A model generated the notes under the pieces. That model saw nothing but the letters and a program-made list of their open reading frames with translations. It was not told the DNA's origin and did not search any database. 64,000 bases of DNA from Salticus scenicus (taxonomy: Eukaryota; Arthropoda; Arachnida; Araneae; Salticidae), in NCBI GenBank assembly GCA_963930645.1, contig OZ005662.1:77333841-77397840 (forward strand). The letters are read 5' to 3'. A program made the position numbers and the translations under genes. Positions 1 through 11,528 of the stretch are shown in pieces (the first letter of the stretch is position 1; every line of letters begins with the position of its first letter).

Positions 1-698
1 CAATAGATTTAAATTTCTATTGAAGATATTTTAAGAAAATGGAAGTTTCGTTTTAAAAATTTTTATTTTTTAATTATCTATTAATTTTCCTGAAAAAAAA
101 AAAAAAAAAAAGTTATTTTTTAATAAAACATTTTACCTGGTCTATTTTTTAAATTCTTTTTGTAGTCTATTAATTCATAAATTGCAGTTATTGCAATAAA
201 ATATGGAAAGAAATATTTAAAGGGGGGAGGGCATCTTTGCATTAAAGGAATTTTTAAAAAAGAGTAATTTAAATAACATATTTAACAAATTTAAACAAGT
301 TTAAAAATAATTAAAATTTAAATAATATAATTTTCGTTTACTATTTAAACATAAAAATAAATATTTTACATATTTTAAATTTGTATTGTAAAGCAAGTTT
401 TTTTTTTTTTTTTTTTTTTTTTTTGTCTAAGGTAATTAAAAAAATAAATAAATAAATAAACTGTATAAGAGATTTAAATCTGTATTAATGTTATTTAAAA
501 GGAAATGGCATTTTCTTTTTTTTTTTTTTTTTTAATTTTAATTATTTTGTTTTTTTAATTATCTATTAATTTTTCTAAAAATACTGTAAAAGAAAAAAAA
601 AAAAAAAAAAAAAAAATAGGGTTGGGGATGTTTTTATTATTTGAAACATGTTTGTATTGAAGGAATATGCAGATATTAGGAAAATGTGCCAAAAGGGT
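1..698. other. AT-rich stretch, no gene seen
   Basis: Homopolymer A and T runs of roughly 15-25 bases recur near 97, 399, 518 and 595, with an (AAAT)n run near 440. The motif ttaattatctattaatttt occurs near 69 and again near 556 on the same strand, which suggests an old internal direct duplication of a few hundred bases. I see no coding potential. Confidence 0.5.
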
Positions 699-876
699 GA
701 TTCCTCGCCAAACTCTGTTTTACTTGTTCGCATCCAATAACTTGCAAAAATCAAAGTCTGTACGCATGCTCAGTTAACATTTTCGTAGGGAGCCGGCGCT
801 GCGGCGAGACGCTAGTGTTGCTGTTCTTTGATGTCTTTTTCTAGTCAATTTTGTCCTTTTGTTACTTCCGGTATGA

Positions 877-914
<38 letters not shown>

Positions 915-1036
915 GAATTGACATTGTGAGTTTTTTTGGTTTTCGTCCCATGCTATTTCTATGGGGTTTTTAGCCCCCCCCCCCTCTTTTTCTACATTCT
1001 AAAGTGCGGTGGCCGTATCAGATTGGCGAGAAATCA
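699..1036. mobile_element. Short inverted-repeat element (tentative)
   Basis: The left end reads TGATTCCTCGCCAA and the right end is its near complement, TTGGCGAGAAATCA. The interior is unusually GC-rich for the window (around 780-830) and carries a T run near 880-910 and a C run near 977. No convincing target duplication was found. It is unlike the other short elements here, so it may be a single degraded copy. Confidence 0.4.
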
Positions 1037-2640
1037 GTATACAATGAATACCGCGAAGTGAAATAAATGCAATACGCAAATCGATGCTATGCCATCACTA
1101 AGGATCAACATTTTTTTTTCTAATATCAAAAAAAAAAAAAAAAAAAAATATGAAACCCATATAGATAATTTGATATACAATAAAAATTTTGCTTTTTTAC
1201 AATAAATATTTCACTTATTATCATCATCATCATTATTATTTTTTAATTAAATTTACCTTTTCTATTGCATTTATACATTTCAATATGCATTGTTTATTTA
1301 TTTATTTATTTAAAGAAAAATCTACCAAAATGAAATTTCGATAATAATAATAAGATATATTGTACACATTACTTGAGAATATTTGATTAAATTTAACTTC
1401 ATCTGGAAAAGAAACAAAATTTTTATGGAGCCTATACTTTTAAAACTACACTAATGATTTATTATATTATTGATAGCAAAATTTATTAAAATTTAAGCGG
1501 GGGCTTAGGTGTTGGATTTCAAAAATCATGAGAGGGGGTTCAAAAAATTTTATATTAAAACTGACATTTCTATTTTCAAGGAAATTACTTAACATTCACT
1601 ATTTATTAATATTAATTAAAAAACTACTAAACCTACTAACAATAAAGTTTATGAAACTTAAATTTTAGTTTTTAAAAGGATTTTTTGTTTTGAATGAAAA
1701 AAAACTTCATGCTATTCATTTTAGGGGGAGGGAGCATGAACTTCCGAAGACCCTCCTCTTCTTACGCATCTTAATTCGAAAATATTTCAATAAACAAAGA
1801 TGAAAAAATAATTATATTAATTGTAAATCTGTTATTATCAAAACATCAATAACTTTAAATAAGAAAGGAAAGTAAATATATATATATATATATATATATA
1901 TTAAATATGTGTGCGTGTGTGTATACTTTCTAGTCATTTAATTTTATTCTTAAAAATTAGTTTAGAATTTTAATCCACATTCTAAATATTTTATCAACTG
2001 TGAACTAGAATATTGTTCATAATTTGTAAGTTCTCACGTTCTCAGACAAGTATTACTAACTAAAAACAAAATCCATTTATTATTATAATTATTGATTAAA
2101 TAGGAAATTTATTACTTATTTATTTCAAGAATTTAGCAATATACTTATATTGTAATAGTTAAAGAAACAGCATGCTGAGTTTGTTTTAGACACTGAAATA
2201 CAGTATAACTATTATCTATTAAATACACTGCTGTACAAATAAAAACATTAATTAAAAAATGAATAAGTGTATAGATAAAGAATATATTAAATACATATAT
2301 GCATAATGATTAAGTCTTTTACAAATTTTCATACTTTTATACAATGTTCTTTAAATCAATGAATTTTAGAAAACTTTGGTACGCAAATTATATTTAACAT
2401 ATAATATGATTTATTTCAATAAATCTGAATTAATTACATGTCATCATTACATAAAAATAATATTAAATGAGCATATAAAATTGAAAGAAAGAAACAGTCA
2501 GTTACTACATGTTTTGTTGTTTGCAGCCGAATTAGTTTGATTTTCAGCTTTGGAATTATCACTATAGCACACACTAAGTATGAAGAAGCTAAAATCGCCA
2601 ACCTGGTGTATTTACGGGCTTTTGTAAAGACGTCCCCAGT
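1037..2640. other. AT-rich copy-1 sequence, no gene seen
   Basis: This aligns with 25910-28610 in copy 2 apart from short elements inserted there. It holds a (TA)n run near 1877-1902, a (GT)n run just after it, and short A or T runs. No open frame with family-like features was found on either strand. Confidence 0.6.
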
Positions 2641-3060
2641 ACTGCGTCCGTAATTCTGAAAAGAAAAATTGTGTTCGGAATAATAGACTTAATTAGAATA
2701 ATTAGATTAAAGGAACATAAACGCTCATATAAATCAGGTGATTTAAGATCGAAACTCGTAATGCATTCCCTCAATAGTGATCATATTCCTGATTTTGATA
2801 ACTTGAAAATTCTAGCCTTTAATGTAATTTTATATGAATCCCGTATTTTTCTACAGGGCGCTTTTACTAAAATGCAACATTCTGCCATCGAAGCTAAAGC
2901 TATTCCTCCTGAATATATAATCTTGTTATGATGTGTTGTGAATTTTTTGTAAATGTTGTGCTTGTATGTTTGACACTGAGGAGGACTAGTGTTCTAGTCG
3001 AAACGTCTGTCGTGTATTTTAATGTTTTTTATTAAAATGTATTTTTAAAGTTTAAAAAAA
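2641..3060 (+). mobile_element. Penelope-type retroelement, 5'-truncated 3' end
   Basis: This block interrupts copy 1 exactly where copy 2 (near 28600) is uninterrupted, so it is an insertion or a rearrangement specific to copy 1. It contains the end of a GIY-YIG-like coding region, a short 3' untranslated region and a small hairpin at about 2987-3002 (GACTAG, loop, CTAGTC) followed by the phrase TCGAAACGTCTGTC. A hairpin followed by a CGAAACG-like phrase just after the endonuclease domain is a common 3' layout in animal Penelope-like elements. The reverse transcriptase part is missing, consistent with 5' truncation on integration. Confidence 0.6.
2671..2934 (+). pseudogene. GIY-YIG endonuclease C-terminal fragment
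   Basis: An open frame of 86 codons ending in TGA at 2932. Its body has the pattern of the second half of a GIY-YIG nuclease of Penelope-like elements: a basic RLKEHKRSY block (the Arg/His region after the GIY-YIG strands), then KLVMHSL, a DFDNLKILAF strand block and a final helix region. The N-terminal GIY and YIG strands are absent. The position where the family usually has the catalytic Glu in the last helix (R..xxE) reads RIFLQ here, so the nuclease would probably be inactive even if the fragment were made. Identification is by pattern only and is moderately secure. Confidence 0.55.
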
Positions 3061-3181
3061 TTTTGTATTCATTATCTCATTTGAAATGTTACATTGGTTA
3101 TAATAAAGTAAAAGTAATAAAAAATATAGTTTATACAGCTCAACATTATTTATTTTTAAAATTTAAGTATATGAAATTTTA

Positions 3182-3341
3182 TTTTATTCCGCGGTACTTT
3201 TAGCTCCACCTTTATTTTGCACCACTTTATTTACAGAAAAATTTCCCCCAATATATAACTTCGATAAAGTAAGAAAAAATTACTCTTAAAAAATAAGTGG
3301 TATGGAATAAAGATACTCTAGAATAAATTATTAACATCTAC
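3182..3341. mobile_element. Partial ~197-bp MITE (CATAGCTGCC family)
   Basis: Contains the internal left half (TTATTCCGCGGTACTTTTAG, then CACCACTTTATTT) and the matching inverted right half (AAATAAGTGGTA), but both terminal TIR tips are degraded. Compare the complete copies at 6434-6630 and 26682-26878. Confidence 0.6.
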
Positions 3342-4199
3342 GCTATTTATGTATTTGCGAGAATTTTACCTATGTTCTTGAGACAGATTTTACATATAAA
3401 CTAAAATAAGAAATGACACCAGTAATATGCTACTACTGTCTTTTTACAAGAGAATAAATGGAATGATTAGCATCTGAAAGTAGATACTGAAGTTGTGTAG
3501 TTCTTGACCAAGGCCAAGTAAGGAAGGTATCCTCGCTGGGCTAATTTTTATTTAGGATTTCGTGAAAGACCAGCACAGTGTTGCCAGATGAAAATTTGAT
3601 TTCTCCCTATCCCTACACTAAAAAAAAAATTCACCCTACAGAAATCCCTACTTTAAAATACACTAGTGGCGCCATCTATTAAAAAGATTGATATAGATTT
3701 CTAATTTATCTTGTCAACGGCAACAATTGTTAGTACTGAAATGTTAAATTTAAATTAAAATTTCAAGTTTGGTGTATTTTACGTAATTTGATTATGTGAA
3801 ATATCATCATTCATCATTATTTTTTATAAAAACAAATTATAGTATAGTTCACCTTTCACGAGATGGCACTTCTCTCCTCCTTTTTTTAGAAGAGTTTACT
3901 TTAAAGAAGGGACGCGCGATTTGAAAAGAATGAATGGGTGCGGAAAAAGAAAGATTGCTATGAGAATAGCATCAAGCCAATAGTTTTTACTTCTCGCCAA
4001 CTGAAATCCCGTTTTGCCTGTTAAAAAGAACATGTGTTAACATTTAAAAATTAATGACATAATAAATAATAACAACAACAAACCTTTTATTCTACTAAGC
4101 TTTGCTGTTGTCACTGTATTTCAGACTAAATTTAAATGAATCCTCGTGCACTTGAATTTGGGATTTGGGTGTTTATCGGACGACAGTTTCAAAACGGAT
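3342..4199. other. AT-rich copy-1 sequence
   Basis: The first part matches copy 2 near 28780-28970. At 3584 there is half of a CAGTGTTGCCAGAT-type hAT-like end without a visible partner. From about 4080 the sequence resembles 23500-23560. No gene was seen. Confidence 0.5.
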
Positions 4200-4212
4200 A
4201 GCATCGAGATAA

Positions 4213-4490
4213 AGAAGCATCACAAAACTGGCTTTGTAAAAATTATTACTTACAAACTTTGAATAAACACCATAAAATGCAATAAACTCGCAACAATTGT
4301 TTCGGGTCGAAAAAACACACGACCCTTCATCAGGCGAATAAAGTAAGCACGAGTGCTGCAGTCAAAGCGTGACTGCAGCACTCGTGCTTACTTTATTCGC
4401 CTGATGAAGGGTCGTGTGTTTTTTCGACCCGAAACAATTGTTGCGAGTTTATTGCATTTTATGGTGTTTATTCAAAGTTTGTAAGTAATA
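4213..4490. mobile_element. Head-to-head retroelement-tail palindrome with 13-bp TSD
   Basis: Two essentially perfect arms of about 121 bp (4244-4364 and 4370-4490) are separated by a 5-base centre. Each arm, read outward, contains CCTGATGAAGGGTCG, a hairpin closing on CGACCCGAAAC, and an AT-rich tail with AATAAA. The insert is bounded by the 13-bp direct repeat AGCATCGAGATAA (4200-4212 and 4491-4503). The related locus at 23560-23580 lacks the insert. The hairpin plus CGAAAC phrase is a typical 3' layout of animal Penelope-like elements, so I infer two 3' tails joined head to head. A 31-bp unpaired segment lies at the left boundary. Confidence 0.7.
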
Positions 4491-4503
4491 AGCATCGAGA
4501 TAA

Positions 4504-6427
4504 TTAAAAGTAGCACTTATATAACTAGTATCATAATAAAATCTTGATTATATATAAACAGCACTCTACGTATTATTTACTCTTATGTTATTTCATGTAT
4601 TTTTTCCTGTCGCCCATAAAACGACAACTATTTCACGCCAAATATAGTAATACAATACGGTATGAGCACTTATTTTTGCGTATAAAACAACTTTATTTTA
4701 TTTTAATTTTTTTATTTTATATTTCATTCATTCTTTTTTTTTTCCTGGTTGTGTATATTTCCTATTCTAAATATTTTTATTTATTTATTTAAATATTAAT
4801 TTGAATTCATGAAATATTCTAACTGCACGTTAATTTTTTCCAACATAAGAAAGAAATATTTTTACTTACACGTGTTATAATGACGTCAGTTTTACAGATG
4901 CGTAAGTTTTCTTTAAATGTTTTTATTTAATCATAAATTAAATAATCGGAAAACCACATTCCCCAAAAATGTTGCTCTTCTTATTACTTTCTTCTACATA
5001 TAGAGAGAGGAAGTACTGGATTCGTGAAAATTTTCGAACTTCAGTTTTCGATGGATTTACACTTTTCAGGATTCCTGAGCACGATTTGACTCTTTTTAGA
5101 AAATGTCTGTCTGTGTATGTATCGTAAAATTTGTGGACACTGTATCTCACGAACCAACGACCGAAATTTAACCAAACTTGGTATTTAGTTGCACCCTGCC
5201 ATAAACTGGTGCTTCTTAGATTTAGGGATCAATCGCTCAACAGGTAACGCTGTAGTCCCATTTTTTCTAAATTTTTAGTATGGCAGTATAGGACAAAATT
5301 TCATATAAATGTAAGTAATGAGAGTTACTCATAACATGTGATTATAAAATTAATATGGATTATTGATAATAGGAGTAGTAAATTAGAGAAAAAGTTTGTG
5401 CATATGGGAGTATCGCTTCCCCTCTGGGGTGTAAATTTTCAATATGGGTATCTATCAAAAGATCTCGTCAACATCTTTAAAACGAATGGTTGAATCATAG
5501 ATTAGTGATAATTTAAAACAAAGTTTTAGATTTTTTTTAACGAAAAATAAGGCAAAAATTTCACTTTCAGCACCTATTATTCTGTCAGATAAGTATCTGC
5601 GGAAAATAATTTAATAAATAATTTTTATAGCATGAATTTTGTTTAAAATATATAGAAGAAAGCCTTGTGCTGGCCACATCACACTAGTTTTATACATGCT
5701 TTTTTGAGAGAAATGTAATTTATTCTCTTTTTTTTTCTAACTTATGTTTGGGGGAAAATGCTGAAGAAAACGTCATTTTGAGGAAAAATGAGATGCAGTG
5801 ATTGTGATTTTTTTTTTTTTTTTTTAGGACTCGCGCCTCGTTAGTTCCATCCTTAGGCAGAGGAAGATACGTGGCTTTTGTCACAGGTGTTTCCATCCAA
5901 CAGTATCCGAAGATCCAAAATATGATATGTGATAAATTTGCGCATGTGAATACCCAAAAATAAGCAAAGTCGCCAACTTACGTGAGAAAAAGAAATTAGT
6001 TAACTTTAAATGAAAGATCTTAATTAATTATAAATTATGGAACTAAGTATGTACCCATTGTTATAATTAGACTCAACCTATGTGGGAAAATACAAAATTC
6101 TCGTGACTGCAAACGTTGCTGTTGTTCCAACCAAAGATCTTATTTTCACTTCAACGAGTGCTTAATTGGTAGTCTGCAGATAACGGGTGTCTAGTCGGTA
6201 ATATGCAGATTATTTAGATAATTCGCAGATTGCCTAAATAATTTTAGAAGTGAAACAATTCTCTGCACTTTAACGGATCACCGTAGTTAATGCGCAGATT
6301 ACCTAGATAATCTGCAGATTAATTGATATCTGCACTTTAGCGGTTTCATATATATGCTTGTTCAAAATTCAAATTTAAAAGCCACGCCCAAATCTGTTAA
6401 AAATTACCCCAAAACTCCCGGTTCTTA
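4504..6427. other. AT-rich copy-1 sequence with arthropod-type dispersed repeat
   Basis: 4530-4860 resembles 23590-23945. Around 5095-5230 there is a phrase pattern (TCTGTCTGTG, then TGTATCTCACGAACCAA, then ACCAAACTTGG) that recurs as a dispersed repeat in many arthropod genomes, from general knowledge. I cannot assign it to an element here. No gene was seen. Confidence 0.45.
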
Positions 6428-6433
6428 AAGATG

Positions 6434-6630
6434 CATAGCTGCCAATATTTTAATTTATTCCGGAGTACTTTTAGCCCCGCCTTTATCTCGAACCACTTTA
6501 TTTATAGAAAAATTTTCTTCAATACATAACTTCGATAAAATAAGAAAAAATTACTTTTAAAAAACAAGTGGTAGAAATTAAAGGCGGGGCTAAAATTACT
6601 CCGGAATAAATTAAAATATTGGCAGGTATG
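6434..6630. mobile_element. 197-bp MITE, CATAGCTGCC family, 6-bp TSD
   Basis: Near-palindromic element with ends CATAGCTGCCAATATT and its complement, and subterminal blocks AGCCCCGCCTTTAT and AAAGGCGGGGCTAAA. It is flanked by AAGATG on both sides (6428-6433, 6631-6636). Copy 2 at about 30163-30175 has the empty site, so it inserted after the segmental duplication. Confidence 0.85.
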
Positions 6631-7483
6631 AAGATGACATTTGCGGATGGGGATCTATGCAATTCTGAATTTGAATTTGTATGAAGTGCCCTGTCTCCTC
6701 TTATAATTTCCCGCTGTAAATTTGGCACACCCTGTATCTGAAAAAGATGATTCTAAAGTCATGAGACAAACTTGGAGGAGAGGTAAAGAATATCATAGGG
6801 ATTGAGAATTGAATAGAAACCTATGATCGCAAACGTCACTTCAACTTTTTAAAAACCAAACACTAATTTCTTGTTTACCTGTAACTCCGCCTACTGTGTA
6901 AATTGTGCAAAAACATACACAATACCGTGTTTGCTCGCGTAATAGTCGCCCTCGCATAAAAGTCGCACCCCCGTTTTGAAGCAGAAAAATCGTCAAAACG
7001 TTTTCCCCGCATAAAAGTCGCAGTCCGATATTTGACCTTCGTCTAGAAAGTACTATAAAATTAGCAACTGTACTTTTCCAAGAACTGCTACCCATAATGG
7101 TTTCATCTGTTTTGTCACTCCCACTTGTCATACTCAATTGTCAATCCATAGCGAGATAAGGTATAGAGCACGCGCACGTGACGTCATGCATCAGCCGCGT
7201 GGCCTATTGCCTGCTTCGGGAGGATGAGAGAGCTCCCTGGGGAAGGATCCCTCCCCCCTCCTCATTTTAAAGCTTTCAACTCGTTCTTAAAGAAAGTATG
7301 CACGTGCTTGAAATTTACTGGGCTGCACATATCTAAAGTTACATAGAAAGAATCTTTGCGTAGAGCGCAGTGGCGTAGCGTGACATTTGAATCTGGGCAT
7401 GCTCTGAAGTCAACTATGGAAAGAACACTACTCATCAACGCGATATTATTTCATCCAATTTAAGCTCGGATTTTTCCATTTTC

Positions 7484-7716
7484 TTGGTTGGTTGATTGTA
7501 GGATTCAAGTCCGATTGACTGTACTTGGATCCCAGGACTATGGGTGGAATGCCGTCCGTGGGAGTCTTTGTAAGAGGTTCTAGCCAGTTTTACGCGAGTT
7601 TCGTAGAAAACCACGGAAATCTCTGAACGGCTCGGTTGATGAGTGCGACCTCGGATCGAACCCGACACTTCCCATCTACCAACTTTGAGCGCAAACCCGC
7701 TCAGTCGCTGGTGGGC
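7484..7716 (-). mobile_element. tRNA-derived SINE (Ser/Leu-type head), copy 1
   Basis: Read on the minus strand it begins with a tRNA-like head containing an A-box-like block (degraded relative to AGCGGCCGAGCGG in the second copy) and a B box near GGGTTCGATCC, and ends in a (CCAA)n-type tail, seen on the plus strand as TTGGTTGGTTG. It is about 80 percent like the copy at 61666-61910 by eye. It sits inside the 2.7-kb TA-flanked element and has decayed more than the other copy. Confidence 0.7.
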
Positions 7717-9500
7717 TTCAATTTCTCGGACTCTTATATAAAATTTTACATACAAATTTTGTCGCTTTAACTTTAAATCATACATCTAAAGGACTCTTTT
7801 GTATTAACTTATTGATTGCCGCTTCACTAATAGCTGTATTTAAATGAATTTTTAAAAAAAATTAATCACAATTTTTTATATTGCTTTAGAAATACAAAAT
7901 TAAAAGAAAAGAAAGACAAAAGGAATAGTGGGAACCGGAAAGAAAAAATCCATTAAAATCGCTGAAAACTTGGCTTTAGGCTCTCGCTGTGTTCTGCTGT
8001 GTCTTCCACAACCGCACAATGTCGGACTGAAGACCCCACTTGAATGTAGGTGCTTATCTGACTTCTGATAGTTCTTATACAAGATGTTAATTGTTACAAT
8101 TTTTAATAAAGTTAAATATTTTATAAGTTTAATTCTTTCTATCATATTACTATTTGATTCCGAGAAAAACAATGCATTAAAAATAATAAACGTTTCCCTT
8201 CAAAAGGAGGTATTACGCCTTTACATAAACAATTATTTTTGAAAACGCAACTATTATGTGTAATTTTTTCTTTCTTTTTTTTTTTTAAGAAAGAAAAAAG
8301 AAAGTTTCGCTCAGGAAAAGATATAACCAAATTAAGAAAGTGTTTCTTGGCCAAAACTAACGTTGAAAAAAAAAAAAAAAAAAAAAAAAAAGAAGCAGTA
8401 TTAAAATTTTATTATATAAAAACTATTTAATGGCATGGCTTAATGTGAAAGAATGAAAAATAAATAGAATAGGAATGCCGTATGAAAAGAAAAACACACA
8501 AATTAGATAAAATTTAATAAAATATAGCAGAAAAATTAACGGAATATTCCACAATAAATAAATAAATAAACAAATAAAATAATTAATTTAAGAAATTCAG
8601 ATTCGAAAATTAAGAAAAGAAAAAAAGGAAAAAAAGAAAAGGAAAAAAAAAATCTATGAACACCTGCAAGATCAAAGCTACGCATCTGCCAATTTTTTAT
8701 ATATCTGCGATCAGTGACCATCATAGCGCATACAGGCACACATAAAAAAAACATTAGGAAAAAAAAAAAAACTTTTTCTGGCACATAAAACAATCTTTGG
8801 AAATTTATCAAAATTTTATTTTGCAATTTAATCATCATTTTCAAATCAACATTTTTTTTTTTTTAAGTTTTTTTATTACATCATTGTAATATGAAGTATA
8901 AGTTTTAATTTATCAATCAGTTGAAGAAACCAACTCTCTATGCGAACATCTCTACCGAAGGTAACGAAATCCCTAATGCTGTAAAAATACCTAAAACTCC
9001 AGGATATGCTCTCCAAGGATCGCATGCCTTGAACCGTTTACACAGCGGAACTCCCCTTGTACTTAGTACGAGAGAAAATTAGAGGGACGTTGAATATTCC
9101 CTCAAATAGCAAAAAATCCCTATATCAGGGCATGCTTTACAAAGGCAGCATGACCTAAGCAATAACCGGTCAGCAGGAGAAGAGGGTGACTGTATCTCTG
9201 GGATGATATTGGTCAGCAGATGACGACTAAACAAAGCCGGAGGGTACTAACGACAATAGTAAGAAAGAAAAAAAAGCACTCGGATTTATCCAGGAATAAT
9301 TTAACAAAAGAAATTTCCTTTCACTATAATTTTTCAAAACTGAATGACGGATAATGTATAAATGGAAGCGAGTATTTAACAAAATTAGTTGAAATAATTT
9401 ATTTTTAAATAAATTCTGTTTAAAGTTTAGATAGTTTTTAGTGGGTATGCGGCGCATGCCTAGCATACCCAGAGAATACGCCACTGGTAGAGCGTATTAT
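7717..9500. other. Unassigned interior of the TA-flanked element
   Basis: AT-rich with long A runs at 8367-8390 and in 8630-8660. The stretch 8920-9240 has a more balanced base composition than its surroundings and contains several near-repeats of a GGCATGC/GCATGCC kind, but I find no coding frame, tRNA or rRNA match. Confidence 0.4.
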
Positions 9501-9727
9501 ATCCGTAGAGCGTACTATATTATGTAGTAGATTTCCTCGCATAATAGTCGCACCTGGACTTTCACAATGAAAAATCGGCAAAAAAAGTGCGACTATTACG
9601 CGAGCAAACACGGTATTCATATTAATGAAATCTTTGGGATAAATAGATCGATTACAAACATATTTATTACTGTGTATATTCATCTAAATCATATTAAAAC
9701 TAAAAATTAAATAAAAAAATTTAATTT

Positions 9728-9764
<37 letters not shown>

Positions 9765-9982
9765 CAACATTTGGCAGCTACGCCTATATCTGGATTTTAT
9801 TATTAAATAATAATAAAAAACATCCAGTCACCAAAGGGTAAATTGACATTTGCGGTCATATACAATTTTCAATCCTTGTAATGTTCTTCTTAACAATATC
9901 TTTAAGTTTGTTCCGTGAACAAAGAATTACCCGATATATATATCCTATCCAAGTTGGCACATGCGATATTTTTTTGCCTTAA

Positions 9983-11031
9983 CCCTTTACAGCGTACTAC
10001 CATTTAAAGTTGGAATTTCAACAAAAAAAGTTGTAGGCCATCTACTTAGGTCTAAAGGAGTACACAGGTATAATTTTGTAAAGATAGTACTTACCGTTTT
10101 GAATCTGTGGGTGTTCCATCAGCGGGAACACTGCGCCACTAGAGCTCTGAAAAGTGCGTGTAAAAGCATCGCAGTGAAGCGCGTAAATGAGTAGAAGATT
10201 TTGCATATGAATTAAAAAACACTGTATTATACCTGTGTAGTAGATTTTGCATGACCCATGGTGCATCACGGGGAGGCCTGCTACTCTACACCTTCCCCCC
10301 TCCCCCCCAAAAAAACTTGGTTATATGATTTTTTATGAAATAATTTTATATTTACAGTTAGCATACATATATACAAGTCCTATGTGCAAAAATATTTACA
10401 ATTAGTCTATTTTTTAGCTTCATGAAATTTTTAGAAGCACGTCACACTCTTTTGGTAGGAGCACAAACCAACATTGCAGGTTTTGCACATGAAAATAGTT
10501 TTGTGCGATTTTTTATTTTTTTATAAACAACCAACTCTCTCGCAGCATCTGATAGCTTGACGTCATTCCCTCCAAACAAAGGAAAACAGAGCACGTAACC
10601 ACAGCTGTCTTCTTTCATCATTATTTTCGGTTGCATAATATGAAAAGCGCTAGTGTCGCAGTGTTCCAGGTGATGGAACACCTTATTTTATTCAACGATT
10701 CCTCGTATGTTTCCGGTATAAAAAATTAAAAATAATATAGAATATATAATTTAGAGCACAGCCAACGATATAACATAGAAATCTTTTTTCAAGTAATCTT
10801 TTTTGTATCACAAAAAAAATATACAAAATTTCTTGTAAATACGAGGATTTAAAATAACGCGTCCCAGCTAAATATCATGGATTGCCTTGTGTAGTGATGC
10901 CATCTATGGATGAAAAGGAAAGTTCAAAGTAAAAAATAAACCTATTTTTATGCATTTGCAATTGAATTTAACGGTTGGAGAAGCTAGCAAAATTAGGTGT
11001 TCCATGTAGTTGAACACTGAACGGCAAAGGG
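9983..11031. mobile_element. 1.05-kb piggyBac-like non-autonomous element, TTAA TSD
   Basis: Begins CCCTTTACAGCG and ends CGGCAAAGGG, with TTAA on both sides (9979-9982, 11032-11035). TTAA duplication plus CCC...GGG ends is the piggyBac signature. A second copy lies at 51502-52693. Inside are several inverted pairs built on GTGTTCCA and TGGAACAC (near 10107-10130, 10658-10682, 10998-11017), which could be binding sites for a transposase; that is inference. The open frames within it are short and unlike any known protein. Confidence 0.8.
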
Positions 11032-11103
11032 TTAAAGTTGTTACATGTATGTCCCAGCAAATCCGTAGATTATCATGAGGCGGAAGCAGGGTTCGTAGTC
11101 CCG

Positions 11104-11283
11104 CCTCTTTTCAGGACACTTTCTGGGATGATAAATTTACGCCTGTTTTGCCACCATTTTTTCTTATAAAAATCTTATCGTATTTTTAAAACAACGCGTT
11201 GTGATTAAACAGAATAGAAATTATTGTATAAAAGTAGAGGTAGCGAAAAAGGCACGGATTTCTCATTTCTGAATGTGTGATGA
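11104..11283. mobile_element. Fold-back short element (GGACACTTTC type)
   Basis: The left block TCAGGACACTTTCTGG is matched by an inverted block at 11260-11280, clearer in the copy-2 counterpart at 31505-31680, which ends GAAAGTGTCCCGG. Related inverted pairs with GTGTCCTGAAAAGGGCGG occur at 57033-57225. It predates the segmental duplication because both copies have it. Confidence 0.5.
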
Positions 11284-11368
11284 AAAAAAAAAAAAAAAAA
11301 AAGAAAGAAAGAAAGAAAAAGAGGGGTACTACGGCCCCTCCTCCGGTAGCCACTGTTAAGTTCATGAT

Positions 11369-11528
11369 CAGTGTTGCCAAATTTAGGGACTTCTTTATTC
11401 AATAACTTTTAATTGTAACGGTTGCATTATCACTTCAAATATTAATACTCTATTATGTACATCAAATATCACTCATCAAAATGATTGGTAATCATTAAAT
11501 AAAGAATTCTTTAAATTTGGCAACACTG
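11369..11528. mobile_element. 160-bp hAT-like MITE (CAGTGTTGCCAAAT)
   Basis: Ends CAGTGTTGCCAAATTTA and its complement. The flanking octamers TTCATGAT and GTCATCAT match at 6 of 8 positions, compatible with a decayed 8-bp hAT target duplication. A right-truncated version is in copy 2 at 31730-31860, so this insertion is older than the duplication. Confidence 0.7.

Larger units (their letters stand above)
6925..9613. mobile_element. 2.7-kb TA-flanked inverted-repeat element
   Basis: Ends CCGTGTTTGCTCGCGTAATA and its complement at the right boundary, with TA on each side (6923-6924, 9614-9615). A second internal repeat of the end motif occurs on both sides (near 6953 and 9533). The corresponding copy-2 site near 30690 reads through without it. 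The interior shows no transposase: it holds a SINE (7484-7716), a GC-rich patch (7160-7260), poly-A/T runs and unassigned sequence at 8900-9240. TA target duplication fits the Tc1/mariner/pogo group or ISL2EU, and I cannot choose between them. Confidence 0.75.

Noticed and set aside
6841..7137. 98-codon minus-strand frame as a gene
   Set aside because: It overlaps the terminal repeat of the TA-flanked element and ends in its end motif (RLLREQTRY). It has no family features and is absent from copy 2.
7150..7270. GC-rich patch as a host promoter
   Set aside because: It lies inside a mobile element, no downstream gene is visible, and copy 2 lacks it.
7435..7785. 116-codon minus-strand frame
   Set aside because: It is the translation of a tRNA-derived SINE with flanks; the frame at 61772-62020 is the same artefact from the second copy.
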